64,000 nt of DNA from Varroa destructor (GCF_002443255.2 NW_019211458.1:22385325-22449324), one strand, 5' to 3'; counted from the first letter of the stretch, positions 35,301-44,377 are shown. Program-made: numbers and translations. The notes: generated from the letters alone by a model not told the origin.

Positions 35301-37023
35301 GGAATCGAAGCGAAGAGCACTTTTGTTATCGCGGACATAACAAGCACAAGAAAACGGTGTAATTACCTTTAAAAAACGAGTCTAGGTTAAAGCTGGGTTT
35401 TGCGGTCAACTCGTACGATAAGTTTGCTCACATTTAATTTTATACAATTTAACTACCTGCTGCTATTTTAGCAATGGGCCCGATCTTGTCTGCACATTAT
35501 GCGAGTACTCTCTACACTATATTCAAGAGAAGCTCTACGATAATGCGACTCAGGCGGAGATTCGATCAGAACTTGACAAAATGTGCGCGAAGTTGAAGAA
35601 CCCGGGAATGGCCAGCGACTGCAAAGAGTTCATCGACGTCTACGGAAGCGCGCTCGAGGTGATCATCGCTCAAAAGTCAGTACATATCAGCAGTACTTCG
35701 AAAAAGTTGTAATTGGCAGAAGTTCATAGCGGAATTTAAGATCGTTAGATTGACTTACGGTCCTGGTCTCGCAAATACGTTTGAACAGATTTGAGAGTTC
35801 AATAAGTTTCATAGGCATTAAACAGGACAAGTTAAATTTTTACAACTTATGTAAGATACATGCGGCGCTGCTATATGAAAACATCACAGATTTTCTGTTA
35901 TTTACAATGTAGGTAAATGAGCCTAACGTTTTGAGTAACTCACCCCGTCTTCTCTTAAACTTTGTTAGACTTGATCCTTCTATCATATGTCCCACGATTC
36001 ATGCTTGCCCGAGCTCGCGTGGCATTCGGACCGGTCGCCGACCCTCAACAGCCCGCTGCCACGACTGTATGTCCCTTACGAACGCAAATCCACTCGGTTA
36101 CCAGTCGATTTGCGTTGACATGAAGAGCCTATCCCTACACAAGGTTATTAGTAATTTCATATCCGTACATATTTCTCTCCATACATACAAGGTTCTATTA
36201 ATGTCGAAGAACGAAATCTGACCAGCTGGGTGTCTCTTTGGTCTGCCGAAGCGTGTCGGCCTTCTCAAGAGTGGACTCTAAATGATGAACCCAAATTTTA
36301 TGTTCATTGAAAATTAGATTGCATGGAAAATAACCCCACATATTGTTTACGCGAACGCATTGTGTTGTTGGCTTTCAGTGCGAAAACGCAGCTATGGCTG
36401 GGGAAATTGGCGGCAGCAACCTCACAATTTGCAAGGTGAGTTGGTGCACTATAAAAAGAATTAATTTGTTTCTTAGCATTACTTTTTTTGCTAAAAATTT
36501 CTTCATCTTTTAAAAGACATCATATAATGACGGAAAGAATGATGTCTGTCATATACCGAAATGTGTTACTGTTCAGTAGGAATGGACAAAGATATTATGC
36601 GTCACGACTAATTATAATTATATATTTTTATTAAAGTGTCCTACACGTTTTTTGAGTTGATCGGGCTCGACTACATTTTAGGTGGAGAACAAACAATCAG
36701 TTAATGGTCTTTGCTCTGTTTTTAGCTAGCTTCTTCGAGTAATGTACTTGTTAAAGCAATGATAAATTATTCATGTATCCTAAAACACTTTTGAGTAATT
36801 TACAGAGTTAAAAACTGAATCGCGAATGTAGAATATAACGATAGTAAAAACAAATTAAGCTATAAAATGTTTATGTAAATGATTTTTTGTACGTATACTG
36901 TTGTTTCCAATGCTTCTAACAAACGCGTGTCTATATTTTCAGCTAATTAAGGCATGCTATGCCGAACAGGCAGACAAAGGCTCTTTCACGTGTACCTCTA
37001 GAGGTTGCAAATACACCGCCTAA
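11312..37023 (+). CDS. Multi-domain prosaposin-like secreted polyprotein (about 26 exons, about 20 saposin B-like domains)
   Basis: Spliced gene of roughly 1,860 codons. It starts with a signal peptide (exons 1-2), followed by a SapA-type domain and then tandem units with the saposin B pattern: CxxC, about 25 residues, C, about 10 residues, C, about 25 residues, C, six residues on, C. Splice sites and phases agree through almost the whole chain. Most introns are phase 0; exons 13/14, 18/19, 19/20 and 22-24 use matching phase 1 or 2 junctions. Most domains carry an N-glycosylation sequon between C2 and C3. Known prosaposins are secretory or lysosomal precursors cut into small lipid-binding helical proteins that help degrade sphingolipids; some saposin-like proteins instead permeabilise membranes. 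Which role applies is not visible here. The domain number is far above the four of vertebrate prosaposin. The weak point of the model is exons 9-11 (domain D4). There is no C-terminal SapA domain that I can recognise. Confidence 0.92.
11711..11794. repeat. 84-bp dispersed repeat, copy 1
   Basis: About 90 percent identical over its length to 12393-12476, in the same orientation. It begins CTAATAGGTAACATTTAC and ends near TTTTAAGGGGA. It is non-coding and inside intron 1. It could be a short mobile element fragment or a local duplication. Confidence 0.85.
12393..12476. repeat. 84-bp dispersed repeat, copy 2
   Basis: Second copy of the repeat at 11711-11794, differing by scattered substitutions only. 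Confidence 0.85.
14413..14437. repeat. (GTTT)n microsatellite
   Basis: Short run of GTTT units within intron 1 of the saposin gene. Confidence 0.85.
16063..16181 (+). CDS. Saposin gene exon 2: signal cleavage region and SapA-type domain (first part)
   Basis: Joins exon 1 in phase 1 and ends phase 0 at GTCAGT. It encodes the residues after the signal core (ARADGSAVQS) and then a SapA-type pattern: C, six residues, C, then ANLW, then C, V. With the first residues of exon 3 this reads CKVTKSCVPRW, matching the CxxVxxC....W ending of SapA domains. SapA domains flank saposin B units in prosaposin and are removed during processing. Confidence 0.88.
16424..16849 (+). CDS. Saposin gene exon 3: SapA end, saposin domain D1, start of D2
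   Basis: 142 codons, phase 0 at both ends (TAG acceptor, GTATGA donor). It completes SapA (SCVPRW) and then encodes a full saposin B domain: CALC, GSC, TLC, VCSICGLC, with NET as sequon. C5 to C6 holds an extra Cys at the usual Leu position. D2 starts near the end with CNAC. Confidence 0.92.
17991..18053 (+). CDS. Saposin gene exon 4: D2 middle
   Basis: 21 codons, phase 0 on both sides (TTCTGGCAG acceptor, GTATCC donor). It carries C3 of D2 (MKICEVE). Confidence 0.85.
18280..18336 (+). CDS. Saposin gene exon 5: D2 C4 helix
   Basis: 19 codons, from CEQFAQIYVDKLF to VKKD, phase 0, TTTTCAG acceptor and strong GTGAGT donor. It supplies C4 and the helix of D2. Confidence 0.88.
18552..18770 (+). 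CDS. Saposin gene exon 6: D2 end and D3 start
   Basis: 73 codons, phase 0, GTAAGA donor. I place the acceptor at CTGCTAAAG because it alone joins exon 5 in phase and restores the usual TPERSCQALEQC ending of D2. The upstream TTTCCTAG acceptor would give the wrong phase. D3 begins CEFC and includes NNTTT and GIC (C3). Confidence 0.85.
19489..19872 (-). pseudogene. Antisense coding-like stretch with one in-frame stop, inside intron 6
   Basis: Read on the - strand from an ATG at 19872, 128 codons are open to 19489 except for one TGA at 19710-19708. The composition is protein-like (for example VPHYDNGLAIFDKYIKTI and LFKSQPATWMLAASKRAIW) and more GC-rich than the surrounding intron. A further open segment of about 35 codons in another frame precedes it (about 19877-19980). 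I do not recognise the protein. It could be a decayed gene fragment or retrocopy. It could also be chance, but a chance frame this long is less likely at this AT content. Confidence 0.35.
20040..20099 (+). CDS. Saposin gene exon 7: D3 C4 helix
   Basis: 20 codons from CLDQVTKNF to LLNFL, phase 0, TTTGCAG acceptor, GTAAAT donor. It has the same structural position as exon 5 in D2. Confidence 0.88.
20282..20402 (+). CDS. Saposin gene exon 8: D3 end and linker
   Basis: Starts NSPVVCRLLGLC after a TTTCTCAG acceptor, giving C5 and C6 of D3, followed by a Ser/Thr-rich linker. It ends phase 1 at GTACGT. Confidence 0.85.
20997..21067 (+). CDS. Saposin gene exon 9 (tentative): D4 start
   Basis: Joins exon 8 in phase 1 after a weak TTTACAG acceptor and encodes GAACSACTYIANAT, a clear saposin CxxC start with a sequon. 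The end is uncertain: GTGGCA at 21068 keeps phase 0, while the nearby GTGACA at 21060 does not fit exon 10. The C2-C3 distance would be shorter than in intact domains. Confidence 0.45.
21401..21425. repeat. (ACT)n microsatellite
   Basis: Trinucleotide run inside the saposin gene, between the tentative exons 9 and 10. Confidence 0.9.
22083..22184 (+). CDS. Saposin gene exon 10 (tentative): D4 middle, possibly decayed
   Basis: After a good ATAATTCAG acceptor the phase-0 frame reads VKVKAFAEDLCVFLPF and then TCMDF, matching the C3-C4 part of a saposin domain. A TGA follows at 22185 with no convincing donor before it (GTATTT at 22116 is the best in phase). Either a short exon is used or this part of D4 is no longer functional. 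Confidence 0.35.
22341..22820 (+). CDS. Saposin gene exon 11: end of D4, altered domain D5, start of D6
   Basis: 160 codons, phase 0, AACTAG acceptor, GTAAGC donor. The first residues (FHALCCAKKK) resemble a degraded C5-C6 segment. D5 begins ECQVC and keeps C4 (RRKC), but C3, C5 and C6 are Arg codons (22554 CGC, 22665 CGT, 22683 CGG). D6 starts NCTVC near the end. The exon start could instead be 22358 in phase 1, which would allow direct splicing from exon 8 and skip D4. Confidence 0.85.
23011..23343 (+). CDS. Saposin gene exon 12: D6 completed, D7 start
   Basis: 111 codons, phase 0 (TTGTTTAG acceptor, GTGCGT donor). It supplies EVC, VPC and GVCKLLEIC of D6, a linker with two sequons (NAT, NFT), then CTTC and NATTTE of D7. 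Confidence 0.92.
23634..23820 (+). CDS. Saposin gene exon 13: D7 completed
   Basis: Starts NDIIALINEVC after a CTCTTCAG acceptor. It has NEC as C4 and KVCTEIKFC as C5-C6, and ends phase 1 at GTATGT. Confidence 0.9.
24211..24302 (+). CDS. Saposin gene exon 14: D8 start
   Basis: Phase 1 entry after TTTTTGCAG; GTAAGT donor in phase 0. It encodes a short linker and then EICEMCQLVARYL, the CxxC helix of D8. Confidence 0.9.
24565..25095 (+). CDS. Saposin gene exon 15: D8 end, complete D9, D10 start
   Basis: 177 codons, phase 0 at both ends. D8 finishes with QIC, AKC, HICKGLHVC and a DQPRQT linker. D9 is intact (CILC, RLC, AEC, QVCKSLLCC). D10 begins HCELC. The layout matches exon 17, which suggests a block duplication. 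Confidence 0.93.
25096..27111 (+). other. Intron 15 of saposin gene
   Basis: About 2 kb of AT-rich intron. I see no repeat or gene in it beyond short AT-rich tracts and the small palindrome GTACATATATGTAC near 26175. Confidence 0.75.
27112..27306 (+). CDS. Saposin gene exon 16: D10 completed
   Basis: 65 codons, phase 0, starting NNKTE after an ATTCGTAG acceptor. It contains EAC, AKC and EICSTLDIC. The GTTGAA donor is weak but is the one that keeps phase with exon 17. Confidence 0.87.
27633..28202 (+). CDS. Saposin gene exon 17: D11, shortened D12, start of altered D13
   Basis: 190 codons, phase 0; the acceptor follows a clear pyrimidine tract (TTTTTGCGTCAACAG). D11 is intact (CDVC, QVC, KAC, QICYVIGLC, linker NQPRQT). 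D12 has six Cys but only 18 residues between C2 and C3, against about 25-27 elsewhere. D13 begins where CxxC is expected, but reads HSLY at 28155-28166, so C1 and C2 are gone. Confidence 0.92.
28521..28731 (+). CDS. Saposin gene exon 18: D13 lacking outer disulfide cysteines
   Basis: Starts NNKTE like exon 16. It keeps C3 and C4 (NVCSSF, GQC), but C5 is His (28674) and C6 is Arg (28692). It ends phase 1 at GTGCGT and joins exon 19 correctly, so the exon still appears to be used. Confidence 0.87.
28732..30997 (+). other. Intron 18 of saposin gene
   Basis: About 2.3 kb, AT-rich, no gene seen. A tRNA-like B-box (GGTTCGAAACC) lies at 30493-30503. Confidence 0.75.
30420..30520 (+). mobile_element. 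Possible tRNA-derived SINE remnant
   Basis: The B-box GGTTCGAAACC at 30493-30503 is preceded by TGGTCTG. The same GGTCTGGGTTCG string occurs at 60411-60422 with another B-box. No tRNA cloverleaf can be folded and no 3' tail or target duplication is visible. Boundaries are guesses. Confidence 0.25.
30998..31234 (+). CDS. Saposin gene exon 19: complete D14
   Basis: Phase 1 to phase 1 (TTGCAG acceptor, GTGAGT donor), so one whole domain sits in one symmetrical exon: CSMC, NNNS, KVC, ATC, EICQALTFC. Confidence 0.92.
31235..32833 (+). other. Intron 19 of saposin gene
   Basis: About 1.6 kb. It has an ATT microsatellite near the start and, just before exon 20, the first copy of a 104-base segment duplicated at 34105. 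Confidence 0.75.
31376..31403. repeat. (ATT)n microsatellite
   Basis: Trinucleotide run in intron 19 of the saposin gene. Confidence 0.9.
32770..32873 (+). repeat. Intron/exon-border segment, parental copy of local duplication
   Basis: Covers the end of intron 19, its AATTTAG acceptor and the first 40 bases of exon 20. It is nearly identical to 34105-34198, which lacks ten bases after the acceptor. Confidence 0.92.
32834..32940 (+). CDS. Saposin gene exon 20: D15 start
   Basis: Phase 1 entry, phase 0 exit (GTAATT). It encodes QAININIKCEIC-type CxxC helix and NNQTESE. The CxxC is KCEIC; see the duplicated copy at 34105. Confidence 0.9.
33249..33515 (+). CDS. Saposin gene exon 21: D15 completed, D16 start
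   Basis: 89 codons, phase 0 (TTTTGCAG acceptor, GTACGT donor): SCDLL, SEC, KICEEVRQC, a linker, then CSFC and ENHTE. Confidence 0.92.
34105..34198 (+). pseudogene. Decayed duplicate of the exon 20 border
   Basis: A 94-base copy of 32770-32873 inside intron 21. It includes the acceptor AATTTAG, but ten bases just inside the exon are deleted, which shifts the frame, and no full exon follows. It is a non-functional exon fragment made by local duplication. Confidence 0.88.
34457..35130 (+). CDS. Saposin gene exon 22: D16 end, D17, D18
   Basis: The largest exon, from a CACTGCAG acceptor to a GTAAGT donor in phase 2. D16 finishes with KAC, TEC, HICETLGKC. D17 (CQLC, QIC, KEC, VVCRTLKVC) and D18 (CDYC, KVC, EDC, IICAAIKLC) are complete. 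Confidence 0.93.
35472..35675 (+). CDS. Saposin gene exon 23: D19 first part
   Basis: Phase 2 to phase 2 (ATTTTAG acceptor, GTCAGT donor): VCTLC, NATQ, KMC and SDC. Confidence 0.9.
35969..36143 (+). CDS. Saposin gene exon 24: D19 end and compact D20 start
   Basis: Joins in phase 2 after TTTGTTAG. IICPTIHAC closes D19, followed by an Arg/Pro-rich linker, then CHDC and SIC of D20 only 14 residues later. GTTATT donor, phase 0. Confidence 0.85.
36379..36435 (+). CDS. Saposin gene exon 25: D20 middle
   Basis: 19 codons, CENAAMAG to LTICK, phase 0, CTTTCAG acceptor and strong GTGAGT donor. It provides C4 and C5 with a shortened helix between them. Confidence 0.87.
36943..37023 (+). CDS. Saposin gene exon 26: terminal exon
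   Basis: 26 residues plus TAA after an ATTTTCAG acceptor. LIKAC gives C6 of D20, then two more Cys (FTC, RGC) in a short tail. It does not look like a SapA domain. Confidence 0.87.
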   Translation, partial: LIKACYAEQADKGSFTCTSRGCKYTA

Positions 37024-37170
37024 AGGTAACTTACCATGCTGTGCTTCGTTTGAAAAGTTCGCTACTAAGATGTCAAATCGTCGACCACTGCAATTTTTTT
37101 ACGCGATTCAATGAATTAGTTACTTGCTCTTAGAACAAAATGGGACCTCCTTCTAATAGCTTTAGTTCAT

Positions 37171-37176
37171 AATAAA
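37171..37176 (+). terminator. Poly(A) signal AATAAA of saposin gene
   Basis: Canonical AATAAA 148 bases after the stop codon. A second AATAAA-type site lies near 37969 and could serve a longer 3' end. Confidence 0.65.
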
Positions 37177-39092
37177 TGATTCCCACCTCTCATGAAATGA
37201 GCTTTCTGCCTTCCACGCCCGTAAACTAAGAGCTTGGCTTTGACATTGCACGTACATTGACGTTATTTCAGATCCTTTGACCGCTCCTTCAAGGTGTTAC
37301 CCTGGATACTTATATTTCGCTACGTATTACTCCTAATGATTCATTTTAATAACTTGAGAACAATGCTTATTAAATACGGTAGTGCACCTTCATTTGTTTA
37401 TGATACCTAACTCTGAACCGATACTCTGGGAGGCAATCCTCCTGCGTGCGTTTTTTCTTACGTACAGCTTCAAACGACCCGCACATTTCAAAAATGCTTG
37501 TAGAATTTATCATGATCGAATCGGGACTGCTATACATTGGAGGCGGGAAAGACCTCGCCGTTTGGTCGTTTTTAAGAGCTGGCTTAATTGGGGTGTTCGA
37601 TATAGCTTTCAATGAGACCATGATTACAAAAGCAACACGGAGGTGAGCTGACAGCAGGTTTGATTGTAAAGCCAGCTACCCTTTTGGTACCCTTGAAATT
37701 CCTCTAAAAACCGGGAGACGAAGAAGGATTTCGTCTGAAGCGACCCGAGAAATCCGTTTTGTTCGAAATTCTGCTCACATCGCTAGGACTGGGGAAGCCT
37801 TTCGTCGTAGCGCTGGGAAGGACATGCCTGCTTTCACTCTCATTCTACTTTCCGTGCGTCATTTCAAAAGCGTCGTTTTACTCTCTGTTCAGATTGTGAT
37901 GATCAGGTGTCAGATGAATGTCTCTCTAATCTAAATGAATAACCATTAAAAATCAACTATCAATAAACTGCACCTGTAAATTTAATCCAGTACCAACTTT
38001 ATTATACGAGTAGAAACGCTTGAGATGCGTCGTCTATATGCGTAGGTAATAATGACAGTAATTCACAGATCGGTGATGAACCATGTCGGGCAATTCGTCC
38101 ACCGATTGCCAGACCCCATGCAGCATTTGAAATGGTTCAGCTAGTCATAAATCGAGGCGTGATGAAGATACTTTGACGAGGATAACTACAAGAAAATAAA
38201 TTTTGAGTTATCTCAACTCTGTAGAGCTGTCTAGGTCGGAATTGCCGTAACAATAACATATGGCATATGCTCAGACTGCGTATGGCTCTCAATATACAGC
38301 CAATAGATAAGTGCCTATTTGATGAGCTGCTGAAAAATATTACTCTAATTCGTAGACGAGTTTGAAGGACATATCAAGCATGCCAAATAATATTAAGTCG
38401 AATATGCTACCGCGCTTGTTTTATGTAAAAGACAATAAATAAATTTCGAGAGTGTGCCGATATCGTTCTTTTAGATGTGTATGTATGTATATATATATTA
38501 GACGGATTGAAAGATCCTCCGTAGTTTCCGTACGAAGACGAAATAAATAAGCTCATGTCAGAAGAACCACGCGCTTAATAGCTGCTCGAATTCTACGATC
38601 CCTATAGTGAATACAGGTCTAACCTATTTCAAATAAAACAAGAAATAGTTTCGACTCAAGGATGGCCTCTTATAGAATGAAAAATCTTACTGATATGCCG
38701 ACGGTTGCGGACAAACGGAGGCTCGTGTGTAACAGGTTGAATACGAACATCCCACGGCCTCCGTATTGTTCTTCAGAGAGACTCCAGAGCCGGCAACTGC
38801 AAGGTTCTCTCAATCAACGATTGGCCAAGTGAAGTTACTGATTGAAACCGTGTCGCATGAGATGCAGCTCAGCGGGAAAACATAATTTTGCTAATTTTTA
38901 TCCCACACAATGGATTCTGTGTCTGGGCATTTTCATTTCAATCAATGGTTAACAGCAGTGATTAATTAGTTGGTGTTTTTTTTTATTTAGACTAAAAGAC
39001 TAGCCTATAATCAGGCGTAGTACAATCAGTTATAGTAATAAAGTCGTATCAAACGGCGGATATGGTAAGGCGACATGATACTTGGTTGAGCC

Positions 39093-39512
39093 TCATTAAC
39101 AAAACTGTCTCCAGTAATAAAAGACCTCAAATACGATTCTAGCGCCGCTAAATCAAACAACAGCAACAACAACGAAACTGGCGCCACGTTTGTAGAAACG
39201 CACAAACTGTGTAATGTTCCGATAGCTACTTTACCTGATCCTTGTGCTTGTACTATTATATTTATGGACGTGGCAAAACTAAATCCCTGTTCTACAGAAC
39301 AAAGCTTCCTTAGACAAAATTTTTCTGTGAGTTCCTTTTTGGCGAATTGCGAAGACACCGTTAACTTACACGTCTGTTGGCAGGCATTATATCCTTTTCG
39401 TAGCGCGGTGTGTGCCCGGCAAGAACCGCTACAATTCAACATACGGAATGTGTGCGAGGCAGAAGGCTGTTTAGTGGCCCTTTCCGGGTGGTACAATTCT
39501 ACCGTCCTCTAG
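39093..39512 (+). CDS. Cysteine-rich, Frizzled-CRD-like coding stretch (exon or pseudogene)
   Basis: Open for about 139 codons, with an internal ATG at 39264, ending in TAG at 39510. It holds about ten Cys in an order that recalls Frizzled cysteine-rich domains: CNVPI, then FLANCED, LHVCWQALYPF, AVC and RNVCEAEGCLVAL, with NFS and NST sequons. The usual PCR before CE is missing and no signal peptide is seen. After the stop the same frame stays open for 35 codons (to TGG-rich LPGWSWMQNK), so it may be a decayed gene. No convincing splice sites bound it. Confidence 0.35.
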   Translation, partial: SLTKLSPVIKDLKYDSSAAKSNNSNNNETGATFVETHKLCNVPIATLPDPCACTIIFMDVAKLNPCSTEQSFLRQNFSVSSFLANCEDTVNLHVCWQALYPFRSAVCARQEPLQFNIRNVCEAEGCLVALSGWYNSTVL

Positions 39513-42500
39513 GCCAACCGCCAGAACCGGGGTCTAGATATAAGTTTTACGGGCCTGAGTGCGAACGGGAAGTCAGGCCATTTTCTGCCTGGCTGGAGCT
39601 GGATGCAAAACAAACTAAGCATTCGAACATAGGAACTTGCTCAAGATCGCGGAGCACAGAACAGAGCTAGTTCGACATAAAGCAACCGAAAAAAGCGGCC
39701 AGCCACACGACAGAAGCCTTCAGACCTAGCCATGGTGAAGCAGAGTCTTCTGAATGGTCTCAGAAATAGAATAGGGCGTGCTGGAGGCTGGATCACTACA
39801 CCTTAAATCCCTTCATCTGGACAGGCTTGAGGCCTGCTGTTTGCCCTCACCGTCTGCCTCTACTGAACCTACACAAAATAAAAGTGGATGACAGTACAGC
39901 AACTAGCTGTCTATTTGCCGGAAGTACGGGTTAAGTGGACTGGTGCCTCCCATCCGCTGGTATGGAAATAAACTGGAAAAAGGCTATACGGCAAATCAAG
40001 CTAGAGCGGCAACAGTAGCGCAGTGGGACATCGGATCAGCTTGTTGGCGTCCGTCGTGGTTGCTTGGGCAGATCTCTGCTACCATAGGAACCGCTGCTTG
40101 AAACCGCAGCTGCGCTGGTAGCAGTGGATAGGTTTTGGTAAATTTGAAGGCCGACGTATGTTTATTTTATTGCGCGGGAAAGGCATAACAACAATGGAGA
40201 GGAGATTTCTTGGCAGAGCGCAAGGAAAGATTGGTCCACATACGCTTCGAAGCGTGCGTTCCGAAAAAACATTCGTTGGCACGCTCGTACTGCTACTACG
40301 ACCTGTCCTCATATCCAAACTACTGCTGACCAACTTTTGCCTTTTCTTCATGCCTGCTACTGCAGCTTCTGTACGCCGATATGTCTGGATAACGATGAGC
40401 TATGGCGATGCAGCGTCGTCCACGGGTTGTCCATCCATTTCTTTACTCAGATGACTAGTCACAACGTTTCAGGAAAGAGTTGCTGCCCTCAACATGTCGT
40501 AAGTAAACAAAAGTAGCAACGACAACGAGAGTACAGCAGACCAAACAGCGAGTGTGGGTCATCTTGTTGGTATGATATACGCTTGCGTAGATAGAAGGCA
40601 TAAGTGAAAACTCCCATACCTATACACGTACACAGACGTCTATGACAGTGACTACTAGGCTCTCACTTGGGTGAAAAACGCCTTTAATAAGAAAATTATG
40701 TAACGCAATGTCAAGGGCAAATCTGCTATTCTTATAAATCTGTGTGGTCACTGCAACGACCTTCTCAACGAGTTTCCATTACGAATACTTCAACGGATAG
40801 AGCGACAAAGATACCGTACACTTTAAAATGGTAACAAATTAGATTACGATCGAAAATGACATCGACAGGAGGATCACTAAATCAGCATGCACCGCCTGAT
40901 TATATTTAGAGATAATAAAAATGTATAATTTTTTTTCGAATGAGCATAACTATTTGAATTTACTCACTTACGCATTAATTAGTCTGGCGGGTTGCGCAGG
41001 AAAACCTAGCTATATAGGTATTTGGGTACCTTTTCTTTCATGCCGCAACGGTATTTCCGAGAGTTTTTTGGCATCCAATGACATCTTAGGTGGTACCAAT
41101 TATTAAGCGCAATTTTTACAAGTACCGATATTATATTTTTTTTTTTTTAACATCCAGGTAAGCTAATTCTGTGAGTTAGGCAATGCTAAACGGCGACATC
41201 TAACGTAGATCTCGAAACATTCATTTGAGATAGACGAACATGGATTTTTTTTAATTATCTGTTAAAAAGTTGGTTCTTCATACTGTTGCCCCTTTCCAGT
41301 AATTGATGATTATACTTTTCTGGTGATCTCTTCTCGGTGGTCCTTCTCGGGTGACTTGCCCCTGCATAACACTGCCGGATAACTCTCTGATTTGACCCAA
41401 TTATTCACTCACATTCCACGCACCCAAAGATCGCATTCGACAGTCTGTTGAAACATCAGTCTTTCTTCCAACTAACCTGCCTCAGGATATCTCTGATGCG
41501 ACTGAGAAACAGCACGGTGAAGGAAGGTGCAAACTTCAAAATCTTTCCAACCTATGAATTCGAAATCATGTCTCGCATTGTTTCACATATCGACTTTCAA
41601 TGTTGTGTCCATATCCGTCGTTCCTGCTGCTTTCAGGTACACTTCAGTCGCACTCTGACGTATGATACTCTCATGTAGCTTCGAAGGTGTTTCCGTTTAC
41701 GATAAAACACCTATTTCCAGTATGATCATACACCCTTTTTCGAGGCATAGCTAGCCGGTATGTTGTTGAGACAGAAAAAGCTGACGGGATAGGCTGACAC
41801 CGAAACAATTTCGTCCTATATCTATATTAAGTGACAATGTATAGTATACGAGCTAGAGAGTGATAGCTACCAACAACAGTCGACCAAAATTCACTAGATA
41901 ACTAATCCATCTAATAAGTGTAATAGATGCAAGCAGATGGTGTACCATGACGTGATATAAAATTGAATCACTATTGACAGAAGCTACTGAATGATCTGTA
42001 TATCAGTGCGTATCGCTGTTGCGGTTAAATATGCGTTTATGTTTAGTTTAGTTAACAACAGCAAGCGCTCCTGATTAATTTGTTTAGTTTAAGACGCTAT
42101 TCATTTTCATATCAATTTACACCATGGCGGCTCGCCCGAAAGAGCACTTCGGCTTTGAAATTTGGGCTAAATTTATATCATCATCATTATATTAGTCTGA
42201 GTGTATAAACGGGGTTACAGCAGACACCGCTCATATTGCCGTTAAAAGTAAAGCTGAGCTACACTACGAGGAAAAGTAAAATAATTTCAACTAAAAATGG
42301 AAATATATATTATCGGCGTTTTCCGAGCCCAGTACTGGGAATACAAATTTTTAGCATGTTTTATGTATATTGACTTCCCTAACCGGGACACACCATGAAT
42401 AGGTTAGGTGTTGCGCTTAAGAGTCTGACGTTGCCACGTTTTCAAAATACCCAAGACTGAGCACCCACTACTACCTGACAAAAGACCCCGCAGCGCTATA

Positions 42501-44377
42501 GAATGGCTGTTCAGACTAAGGCCGTTTAGGACGGGAAAAAACTTCTCTTGAAAACCATAGCCCGTGCATATTGATTAAACATAGTAACAGACATCGAATT
42601 CTGCTGCGTGGCAGTAGGTGACATAGCTTTGAAACCGGTTCGTGCCATTTCACCGACGAGGAGTGACAGGATTTTTTGTAAACCGAAAGATGCTCTTCCT
42701 TTTCTTTCAGTAGCAACGTTGACACTGGCCCTTGACAAAAGGATTCGTAAATCTAAAAACATAGGAGAACTGAAATACACGCGCTTAACAAATTTTGATT
42801 TTATTGCAATTTTAGATCATCAGTCATTAAACCGTGCAATACAAATGATCCTTATTTTATTGGCATCACGCTTTTTCGCCTCCGCCGTTTTCAATCTCCA
42901 CACCTAAATTTACCAAATTTCTACATGGCAGTCCGACATCTTACACAGATTAGGAATTGGGTAATGCACACGCTTACGTCAAACGAGGTCTCAACTATAC
43001 GGGAATCGTAGGACCCATCAAAGTAGACAAATTAGCAGCACCAAACACGTATCACTCACCTTCGAATGCTCGATGTCTTTTTGTAGACCTTAGTCTGTTG
43101 AGTTGCTACGAAACTGACCACCTGAACACTGAAACGTTTAGTTGCGCGATAGGAGCGTACGGGCGTGCAGTTTTTTTCTCTATAAGAATCCGTATGATTT
43201 CATCAAAGAATGCAGGCGTTTATCGGATAACCGGCTCCCATCGTTAGTTATAGCGGAAGCATTATTCATCGGCTTTTGTGTGTTCTAAATGAATACATGG
43301 ATTGATTTGTGTCACCTAAGCCTAGCAGGCCACACAGAACAGGTACTCGAAGCTGTTGTTAGATACAGCTATTATATTTAAAAAAGACGACAATTTGTTT
43401 GGTTAGTTAGGATATTATTAGGACATAAGTAATACGACTTGCCCAATGAGTAATAGCCTGTTAATCTGGTAATACACCTTTGTATTTTTCTTAATAATAT
43501 TTGATGAGATGTTTTGCCCTTTGAGCGTGTAACATGATTTAAGACTATTTTGTGTAAAATAATCGTTGAAGCTAGTTCAACATATGAGTTATATATACAA
43601 CTCATTTATATATATAACAACTTACTTCCTTTTTACCACCTGATAATAGATGTACAATAGATTGACTGTAAATATTACTAGTGTTATATTATGACACTAT
43701 AACGATCTTAGGAACATGCTAAGTTATTATTGAGTGGTTACTATTTGTCTACTGCTTATGCGTGGAACGACGGACATCGGCGGAGGGTATACACCGTGAG
43801 TGATCGGAGTAAGAATCAAACGGAGGACATTATGCGGCGATCTGTCCAACAGCGAAACATGTACCCAACGTAGACGAAACGAACGGTTCCATATGAAAAC
43901 GATCATAGGATTAGAATACAGAACGATACAACACGGTAAGTTACGAAATTAAACAAATGAGTTGCTGAAGCACAAACAGCAGGCAGCAATGTGACCAAAT
44001 GACATCTAGGTGTTTTCCCTTAAGAGGATTTTGTTAAATTTTGTGTTTTTTTTCGTAGGCAGAATGAGCCCGTTGCGCTGTGTTAGCGGTTAGTAGCAGA
44101 AAATGCGGCCCACAGTGAGGCCATCGAAGGCAGCCAAGGACAAGCATACTAGAAGGCAACCATTCGACTGTTATGGACTCATCGCCGGATGCAGCAATTG
44201 TTTGACGTTCCTGTGCTTTGTAGACCATTTGCGATAACATCACCGCTATTCAAGCGTATCGCCGCCATTGCCACATTCGGTGCTTCACAACGGTTGTGCT
44301 AGCTGAAGTGGATCACGCTATTAGAAATAAGGTTTGCTATTTTCTTGATGTTGCCTTTTGTTGCTATTGTTGTTGTT

